This document shows, one piece after another, positions 61,001-64,000 of a stretch of DNA of 64,000 nucleotides. Positions within the stretch are counted from its first letter, which is position 1. The number at the start of each line of letters is the position of its first letter. The stretch spans positions 27,551 through 91,550 of the forward strand of contig NW_025934939.1 of NCBI RefSeq assembly GCF_000764305.2, given 5' to 3'. The notes beneath the pieces are model-generated. The model was not told the origin of the DNA. It searched no databases and saw nothing but the letters and a program-made list of their open reading frames with translations. A program made the position numbers and the translations under genes. This stretch comes from Hyalella azteca. Taxonomy: Eukaryota; Arthropoda; Malacostraca; Amphipoda; Hyalellidae.

Positions 61001-61696
61001 TACGAAACAGTGTTTCGTATAATAAATATAGCTGCGTGTATATATACACAGACTTTAAGCTAAAAAGCTTTAGACACAGACATGGTAGCTTTTTATTTAA
61101 TAGCATAAAATTTATAAGTTTTACCTTGAACGCAACTTACTAATTACTATAAATGTTAATTTTGACGTCATAACTTCGCACACTTATTATCGTCTTTTTT
61201 ATTATTACACTCTGTTGAATAATGTTGTTGCTACGTTTTACTTACTTATCCTCTCTTTCATTCGCAATCATTTGATTCACTTTCATCACTTGCGCATCCA
61301 ATAAGTGAAGATAATTATCCGTTCGGCGCTTTAATCCATTTTCCAATCTATTTTTTGTTATTAAATTTTTTCAACTAAGTAATTTATTTACAACTGTACC
61401 ATAAAATATTTTATTGCCACTAATTTAAAAAAAACTAATGCCTCGCGGATGAATGCCGCTCGGATGAATACATTGGATCATCCCGTAATTTTTGTTTAAC
61501 CCAATTGCTATATTTTAAATATGTTCATTGTTCTAATGCTGCATTAATTTCCATGCGTGAAATGTTCCTGGTATCCAAGAGTTCAGTAAAATCATCGTAT
61601 AAACGGTAAAAATATTGATGAAGTCTCAAGCAGATGTTGGCTAACACCACCTTACCGGTTGCTAGGGACGCTACGACTGGTCCCCTGGGTTGCCAT
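39974..61696 (-). CDS. FN3 plus ankyrin-repeat protein, FANK1-like, ten-exon model
   Basis: Model exons on the minus strand, 5' to 3': 61656-61696, 58844-58938, 57906-58047, 55833-55940, 44245-44393, 42454-42544, 41680-41907, 41151-41312, 40333-40456, 39974-40084. They sum to 1251 coding bases (416 residues plus TGA) and every junction keeps frame. Residues 1 to about 46 are a charged N-terminus. Residues about 47-175 form a fibronectin type III domain (VTVSWEGP strand, later CYRCRVLG strand). The remainder is ankyrin repeats with TPLCLA, GPLHLAALRG, TPLECA and NTALHHAL signatures. FN3 followed by ankyrins is the layout of FANK1, a nuclear, testis-associated protein in mammals. That homology is inferred from architecture. 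The last five exons are secure. The ends of exons 4 and 5 are tentative. Confidence 0.75.
40333..40456 (-). CDS. FN3-ankyrin gene, exon 9
   Basis: It encodes VVTRLVKRGGVDVN and then HGNTALHHALMLRSQAV, an ankyrin repeat with the TALHHA helix start. The donor is GTGAGG. The acceptor chosen (AAAGCAG at 40457-40458) is the one that keeps phase with exon 8, but it lacks a good pyrimidine tract. A second AG 16 bases upstream would break phase, so the 5' edge is less certain than the rest. Confidence 0.8.
41151..41312 (-). CDS. FN3-ankyrin gene, exon 8
   Basis: Acceptor TTTATTTCAG, donor GTGAGT. It begins DTMTPLECAMFSSHQEV (the start of an ankyrin repeat), then has a Gln/His/Leu-rich helix (AQLQHLQQHLSRRLLQLL) in place of a regular repeat and ends LLFAAVRADV. 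The Gln-rich insert between repeats is unusual. The split Arg codon with exon 7 restores LER-DTMTPLE. Confidence 0.88.
41440..41600 (-). mobile_element. Family B repeat, copy 4 (intron 7)
   Basis: On the minus strand it has CAGCACGAAGAGAGCGGGCG, GTAGCACTGATACG, a TTACACACAAAAAGGC segment, ATGCATCGCACACGATG and TCTCATTCATTTATC. It lies in the short intron between exons 7 and 8, about 130 bases from exon 8. Confidence 0.7.
41680..41907 (-). CDS. FN3-ankyrin gene, exon 7
   Basis: Acceptor TTTTCTTTTCAG, donor GTGGGA. Its 75 codons hold two ankyrin units: GLTPLCLAVACDLKEALPVL with LEKGACV, then GLGPLHLAALRGAPPLVNRL with LSAGASW. These match the ankyrin consensus (G-TPLHLA, LL-GA) closely. GC content is about 60 percent, the highest of the gene. 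Confidence 0.93.
42364..42475 (-). repeat. 81-bp-spaced duplication of the exon 6 donor region
   Basis: ATTCCTTACCGAACGCCCGA followed by GCA[G/C]AGTTCGT occurs at 42364-42394 and 42445-42475 (plus-strand text). One substitution separates the 31-base copies. On the gene strand the duplicate is a decoy GTAAGG donor preceded by the exon's last bases. Reading past the true donor meets TAA at once, so use of the decoy would truncate the protein. Confidence 0.92.
42454..42544 (-). CDS. FN3-ankyrin gene, exon 6
   Basis: Acceptor GGATGCAG, donor GTAAGG. It encodes PPASGVWTALAEGKAPVV and then RTLLNELCSGV, which reads as the FN3-to-ankyrin linker and the first ankyrin helix pair. The last 20 or so coding bases and the donor are duplicated 81 bases downstream in the intron (42364-42394). 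Confidence 0.82.
42545..44240. other. Intron sequence of the FN3-ankyrin gene
   Basis: AT-rich. No exon in either orientation passes splice and phase checks, although a CAGTGAGT donor-like site exists near 43712 on the minus strand. Confidence 0.5.
44245..44393 (-). CDS. FN3-ankyrin gene, exon 5 (tentative 3' edge)
   Basis: After a TTGTCTGTAG acceptor the frame reads LYGCYRCRVLG, a typical FN3 F strand (Tyr-x-Cys-Arg-Val), then a lysine stretch, then SRQTGSGAAESVTVYLP, which suits the last FN3 strand. It contains a 24-bp direct repeat separated by ten T (plus strand). The 34-bp period changes the frame, so the exon is either disrupted or remodelled. The donor used in the model (GTTGAA) is weak and was chosen because it leaves the one base exon 6 needs. 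Confidence 0.5.
44325..44382 (-). repeat. 24-bp direct repeat inside the FN3 exon
   Basis: TGCCGAGAACACGACAGCGA plus TAGC occurs at 44325-44348 and 44359-44382, separated by GTTTTTTTTT. On the gene strand this is a coding segment, a run of A and the same segment again, now read in a shifted frame. Confidence 0.92.
44400..46630. other. Intron sequence with two unidentified minus-strand frames
   Basis: Minus-strand frames at 45250-45501 and 45684-45914 have a mixed, protein-like composition (for example LEKFLxMIKES-like and KLLNFIEECLKF text), but I find no family, start context or phase-compatible splice sites. They may be remnants of an inserted element or chance. Confidence 0.35.
46640..46885. 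repeat. 67-bp minisatellite, about 3.5 copies
   Basis: CGCTACTCCTCACAGCACAT starts at 46687, 46754 and 46821, each followed by CTCAGAGTGACAGCTCCTGTCACGCTGGTGCAGCACTAATCT-like text. It is flanked by partial units. Confidence 0.93.
47600..47800 (-). mobile_element. tRNA-derived SINE-like sequence
   Basis: On the minus strand GAGGTCGGGCGGTTAAGC (47713-47730) resembles the A box/D arm of a Ser- or Leu-type tRNA. About 40 bases on, GTTGCGTGTTCGAGACCGCACC (47669-47690) resembles a B box/T arm. A further B-box-like GCGGGTTCGTTCCCAGC lies just upstream (47767-47783). The spacing matches an internal RNA polymerase III promoter. No complete cloverleaf is formed, so it is a tRNA-derived repeat and not a working tRNA gene. 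Confidence 0.5.
48075..48122 (+). CDS. Candidate short terminal exon (low confidence)
   Basis: A long pyrimidine tract and TTCTTAG precede 15 codons and TGA, reading VPETPTQKLSTTNTN. It is phase 0, as in the terminal exons at 36113 and 53929, and has the same Ser/Thr/Pro character. With only 15 codons chance cannot be excluded. Confidence 0.2.
   Translation, partial: VPETPTQKLSTTNTN
48299..48491 (+). CDS. Candidate first coding or internal exon, Asn-rich
   Basis: It lies between ATAGTCCCCAG and a strong GTGAGT donor. The frame is open throughout and has an ATG at 48352 in a good context (ACCATGA). From that Met it reads MIFHLNDPLYNQDNSGPF, a poly-Asn run from (AAT)n, HKKPMAFLDSNFGSSSTM, and leaves two bases. 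Either it starts here or upstream codons (FRAPFDDIHRGSCGHLT) are used. It lies on the strand opposite the FN3-ankyrin gene, inside intron 4. It would connect in frame to the exon at 53929. No family recognised. Confidence 0.5.
48645..48868. repeat. 17-bp AT-rich minisatellite
   Basis: Units of CGTACAATTATCATGTT, some followed by TAAA, about twelve copies. It sits about 150 bases after the 48299-48491 donor. Confidence 0.93.
49531..49595. promoter_or_regulatory. Cluster of CACGTG E-boxes
   Basis: CACGTGCACGTG at 49531-49542 gives two abutting canonical E-boxes. A third CACGTG is at 49568 and an ACACGTGT follows near 49590. Such sites are bound by bHLH factors. Four in 65 bases of AT-rich DNA is unusual, but no promoter is evident nearby. 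Confidence 0.35.
50310..50466 (+). mobile_element. Family A repeat, copy 4
   Basis: Starts AGCGCATTTTCTCATTTATGG, has a tract of CCGTCTGT/CCGTCCGT units, then CGACGAGAAAATGCGCTCTG, the CTCACTGCAGTGAG palindrome and GAGTTATATTTTTTC. It is one of the best preserved copies. Confidence 0.88.
50470..52550. other. Intron/spacer with a 28-bp minisatellite
   Basis: At about 51505-51635 there are five units of CATGAATGTTTTAGAAGTTT plus TTCGTCGC (28 bp). The rest is AT-rich without supported exons. Confidence 0.6.
52570..52745 (+). mobile_element. Family B repeat, copy 5
   Basis: CACTTTCTTACCTAGAGCAC, then GCAGAGAGCGAGCG, CTCTGATACGCC, AGCCAAACTAGATCAGGATG, TGCATC, TTTTGGACAAAC and TTTCTCTGAGTG. It aligns block for block with the copy at 61745 in the same orientation. 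Confidence 0.75.
53637..53860. repeat. 56-bp minisatellite, four copies
   Basis: CACTAATATTATAATCAGTG, AAGTGTCCTGACCTGTGGTG and GTGGTGGTGATGGCAC repeat four times. It ends directly before the acceptor region of the 53929 exon candidate. Confidence 0.94.
53929..53991 (+). CDS. Candidate terminal exon, Pro/Ser-rich
   Basis: Two pyrimidine-rich acceptors (GCCCCTCAG at 53904 and CACTCGGCAG at 53928, 24 bases apart) precede a GC-rich segment. From the second, phase 0 gives SPDLDLPSPTPPGVTTEAKE and TAG. If joined to the exon ending 48491 (two bases carried), the other frame gives S-PRTSISPAPLPLG and TGA at about 53968-53970. Both frames are plausible, so coding use is unproven. The SPD start echoes the 36113 exon. 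Confidence 0.4.
   Translation, partial: SPDLDLPSPTPPGVTTEAKE
54765..55015. repeat. Minisatellite of about 51-62 bp, five units
   Basis: Units read GAGTGCCTCTGGCTAGGATA, CCTTTTGACATATAGGACAC and AATACTCCGAC, with one internally repeated partial unit. The final unit decays. Confidence 0.93.
55020..55830. other. Intron sequence
   Basis: AT-rich with short repeats such as GGACTATATAATTTATATAA near 55640. Nothing coding is supported. Confidence 0.5.
55833..55940 (-). CDS. FN3-ankyrin gene, exon 4
   Basis: Acceptor GGTGCTGCAG. The frame that continues exon 3 reads GGEADPWEASYDRLLAEAYV and then VGDQGEQQDEEVCSH. The E-x-DP...Y...VV order suits the middle strands of an FN3 domain. The donor (GTTACT) is weak and was chosen because it leaves the two bases exon 5 needs. 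The same frame would otherwise stop about 12 codons later, so this could also be a terminal exon of a shorter isoform. Confidence 0.6.
56375..56545. repeat. 41-bp minisatellite, about four copies
   Basis: TCTTCATATTGTTCAGATTA and GTCTTTATTTGTTCAGATAAG alternate with few changes. No coding role. Confidence 0.93.
56550..57900. other. Intron sequence
   Basis: AT-rich. A plus-strand open frame at 57546-57926 (126 residues) is low-complexity and overlaps the better supported FN3 exon on the other strand, so it is not called. Confidence 0.5.
57906..58047 (-). CDS. FN3-ankyrin gene, exon 3 (first FN3 strands)
   Basis: It reads APKLRVVRRGHASVTVSW and then EGPAATEPSAH, ending APIES. Pro-x-L-x-V followed by SVTVSWE is the A-B strand signature of fibronectin type III domains. 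The acceptor is a tandem GAGCAG (NAGNAG), so one extra Ala may be spliced in or out. The insert after SWEGP (Ala/Gln/His-rich) is longer than in a standard FN3 module. The donor is AG|GTTAAC. Confidence 0.8.
58844..58938 (-). CDS. FN3-ankyrin gene, exon 2
   Basis: Acceptor TTTTAGTGTTAG, donor GTGAGT. It encodes KYNMSFDGVVPEEEIVRK and then EEDLGRARKMDIT, an acidic/basic stretch likely disordered or helical. The internal Met could serve as an alternative start. It links in phase to exons 1 and 3. Confidence 0.72.
59050..59245. repeat. AT-rich repeat of about 22 bp
   Basis: Variants of ACTCATTAATGTGAGTATTAAT, about eight loosely spaced copies, followed by unrelated GAGTAGTAATCG phrases to about 59440. 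Confidence 0.8.
60150..60415. repeat. Repeat of about 80 bp, three to four copies
   Basis: Units carry AATATTATAATATTATAATT, AAAATAMACTAGAAATTAGA and GGRAATTTTGTT. They differ by small indels. Confidence 0.88.
60996..61024. repeat. Perfect hairpin, 13-bp arms and 3-base loop
   Basis: TATTATACGAAAC, loop AGT, GTTTCGTATAATA. The arms match at every position. It has no T-run or other terminator context and its role is unknown. Confidence 0.92.
61656..61696 (-). CDS. FN3-ankyrin gene, exon 1 (start codon)
   Basis: The ATG at 61694-61696 lies in GGCATGGCA, a strong initiation context, and begins MATQGTSRSVPSN. It ends at a GTAAGG donor leaving two bases that form Arg with exon 2. Another frame is also open (VDVVLAWQPRGPVVASLATG), but its phase does not fit exon 2. 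A possible upstream acceptor (TTTTCTAG at 61714-61715) would make this a second exon with a short 5' UTR. Confidence 0.6.
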
Positions 61697-61744
61697 GCCA
61701 ACACAACATCCACCTAGAAAATTTAATGAGTCGTATTTTCCAAT

Positions 61745-61925
61745 TAGTGATCCACTTTCTTATCTACAGCACGAGCGAAGAGCGGACGTAGCACTGATAC
61801 GCTTCTTATGCATGGCCAAACTAGAGCAGCATGACCCAGACGTTGGACAAAAAAGTGCATCGATTTTGAACAGATTTTCACTAAATTCTCTCCGTGTACG
61901 GAATAACACAATATATAAACTGAAC
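61745..61925 (+). mobile_element. Family B repeat, copy 6
   Basis: CACTTTCTTATCTACAGCAC, GAAGAGCGGACG, GTAGCACTGATACGC, GGCCAAACTAGAGCAGCATG, TTGGACAAAAAAGTGCATCG and CTAAATTCTCTCCGTG. It starts about 50 bases upstream of the predicted start codon of the FN3-ankyrin gene, so it may overlap that gene's promoter or 5' UTR. Confidence 0.75.
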
Positions 61926-61929
61926 AGCG

Positions 61930-63050
61930 TTATTGTCATTAATAAAACATAGCTACACAATTTATTGTGAGAATAATACGTCTTAAGTATATACTTTCAA
62001 ATAATGTGCATACATGAGTCCAGAATATTTGAGTTCAATTAGTCGAATGTCAAAAACTGTGTAATCCTCACATGAAAACATTTTCTTTCTCATTCTTCAT
62101 CTTCCCAGGGAATTCTATCACAATGATCGATAACAATGAGCGCGGTGTTTTAGTGACTTAATAGGCTAACTGATGAACGAAAATATTTTTTCCACGGTCC
62201 TTTGTAATAGAAATTTTCATGAAGGTGACTGTTTTTTTTTCGAAATATCTCAATTATGAGATGGAATAGATCATTGTATAAATCTCCATGATCTCGAAGT
62301 TCTCACTGATGGGATGACATGGCTCCTCTCTAAAATATCTCTGAGACGTCTATAGTTTGTCATTTCTTATGAAATATACCTTGGGTCCAGAGAATAATCT
62401 AATCAAAAAATTTAGGATTCTTTAATTTCCTATGAACTGTGAAGTATGATTTCCTATGTGCTGAGCAGTCTCCTCTTCCCGATTTAATAAGTGGACTGAT
62501 TCCTATACATTTTTATGACATATTCCTTCTTCGATTTGAATTTGATATACTTCTATAATTAAGTTTTGCTTCAGAAATGTAACATTTCATATTGAATTGC
62601 ATGTACCAATTCGGTTGCCAACCTAGGTGAAAAATGTCAAAAAAATGTCAAAAGTGACCATCCAAACTGAGTGATTATGTTTTTTTTAATTAAATACAAC
62701 TATCGACCAAGACAACCACACGTTAGATTAGAAAGTCCTAAACTAATCCTATCGAGCTTATCGTCTATTGGATATAGTTTCCATTAGATAAGCACGAACT
62801 TTTATCTAAGGATTTAATGGCTTATGGAGGGGAGCTCTCACATACATGCGGTTTGGTAAGATGGGCCAATGGAATCTGCATTGTCGAATTGATAGCATTT
62901 AAAAGATAATTTCTGCTATTTTTTATGCAAAGCTGATGCGGCTCACCTTTCTGTAAAGGTTGCTAAAAAGATATATATGAAAACAATGTTTATTGAGTGA
63001 AATTTTTTGGTTATTGACTCGCCTTGACTTTGATAATCAGGTTTTGTTCA
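61930..63050. other. AT-rich upstream spacer
   Basis: No exon, RNA gene or repeat that I can support. It is presumed 5' flank of the minus-strand gene. Confidence 0.5.
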
Positions 63051-63055
63051 GTTTT

Positions 63056-63230
63056 AGCGCACTTTCTCATATATGAAAAAAATGCACTATTGTGCTCGCC
63101 ATGTCCGTCTGTCCGTCCGTCTGTCCGTACGACAGTCCGTCTGTCTGTCCGTCCGTGACTCCATGTTTTCGTCGACGAGAAAATACGCTCTCTGTCACTC
63201 ACTGCAGTGAGTACCGAGTTATATTTTTTG
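63056..63230 (+). mobile_element. Family A repeat, copy 5
   Basis: AGCGCACTTTCTCATATATG, a long CCGTCTGT/CCGTCCGT tract, GTCGACGAGAAAATACGCTC, the CTCACTGCAGTGAG palindrome and GAGTTATATTTTTTG. The tract is the longest of the five copies. Confidence 0.87.
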
Positions 63231-63234
63231 TATT

Positions 63235-64000
63235 ATAAAACATCGCGGTCCGCAATGCCGTGTCAGGGTAAAAAAATTGTTTGAAAAGATTTAAATGGCA
63301 AGAACTTCTATTGAATGAATTTCTTCCACGATCAAATATCGCTATCCGCAGAGCCGCGTCTTGATTGTCAAACCGTCTGTCAGTGCGCAATCTTCTAACT
63401 TGCCGACAGCTGACTAGGAAAGAAGTAGGTGAAATATTTGGATTTTAATCCCAATTTTAGGCTAAGTATGCATCTTTCTCTCCTTGTGTACGTTTGGCTA
63501 AGTTTTTTATATTTTTTCTTGTATTTATTACGAATTTAAACTCTTGGTGGTTAATTTATTAGGTATAAGCGTATAACTATAACGCAGACTCGCACTGGCA
63601 GCCTGGCAGGAAATGACATTTGTCTCATCATTTCATTTGTCTCAACTTGCTACCTATTCTATAAAGTACCGTAAAAGTAGAAGCAAATGTCCACCCAGGC
63701 ATGTTTTTTTTTCTGTTAGAATGTAACAATAAGACATCTAAAATAATGGCCAAAATTTAAATTTCAAAATGTCTCTGGAGTCTGGACTGAGACACTGAGT
63801 GGACTCTGACTCTGTGACTGTGGGAATTTCTATTGTTTAATAATTAATACCTATCACCTATGTGTTCTTTTTACTGTATCATGATTAAAACCGCTAGCTA
63901 GCTGGCCTAGTCAAGCTAGAGCCTGCCAATTTGGAATTTTGGATGCAAGTTTCCTAAAATTACCAGTGAAAATAAAAGTTTTGTGGTCATGTGCAATTAA
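63235..64000. other. Spacer to window end
   Basis: AT-rich; nothing supported. A CTAGCTAGCTGGCCTAG-type stretch near 63893-63915 is a short palindromic curiosity. Confidence 0.5.

Noticed and set aside
60996..61024. Site-specific recombinase (lox-like) site
   Set aside because: The arms are palindromic, but the spacer is only 3 bases and the arm sequence is not that of a known site.

Overview
The window is invertebrate nuclear DNA. It is AT-rich and gene-poor, with long introns, GT-AG splice sites, short GC-rich exons standing out of an AT-rich background, decayed Tc1/mariner transposons, a tRNA-derived SINE-like sequence, small palindromic interspersed repeats and more than twenty unrelated tandem arrays. 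I infer an arthropod, perhaps a crustacean, but no single feature proves this. There are two isolated N positions (29580 and 33338). No bacterial-style genes, rRNA, CRISPR or intact tRNA were found. Because the genes are split, most long open frames are meaningless. The calls below rest on splice sites, phase continuity and domain motifs.

Bases 1-24600 contain no gene I can support. They hold AT-rich spacer, minisatellites (18 bp at 6638, about 60 bp at 7659, 49 bp at 12096, 37 bp at 16650-18055), a duplicated block of about 600 bp (10017-11256), an internally deleted mariner with both terminal inverted repeats and TA flanks (14584-15375), a second mariner-like remnant (about 21025-21816) and copies of two short repeat families.

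Bases 24600-36430 carry plus-strand exons. Two certain exons (24930-25082 and 27642-27790) encode most of a C-type lectin domain. A possible last lectin exon lies at 31672-31803. Three further phase-compatible exons (31292-31377, 35274-35347, 36113-36424) end in a Ser/Thr/Pro-rich C-terminus of unknown function. Both edges of the first lectin exon are tandemly duplicated.

Bases 39974-61696 carry a minus-strand gene that I assembled from ten exons. All splice phases agree and the model gives a 416-residue protein: a short N-terminus, a fibronectin type III domain, then ankyrin repeats. This is the architecture of FANK1 (fibronectin type 3 and ankyrin repeat domains 1). The ankyrin half is secure and the FN3 half is good but less certain. 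Inside its introns, on the opposite strand, lie candidate coding exons at 48075, 48299 and 53929, together with the SINE-like sequence, many minisatellites and copies of both palindromic families.

The most unusual theme is repeated short tandem duplication at or inside exons: the lectin acceptor (111-bp units), the lectin donor (156-bp unit), the first ankyrin exon donor (81-bp unit) and a 34-bp frame-changing duplication in the FN3 exon. No link between the lectin gene and the FN3-ankyrin gene can be read from the sequence.
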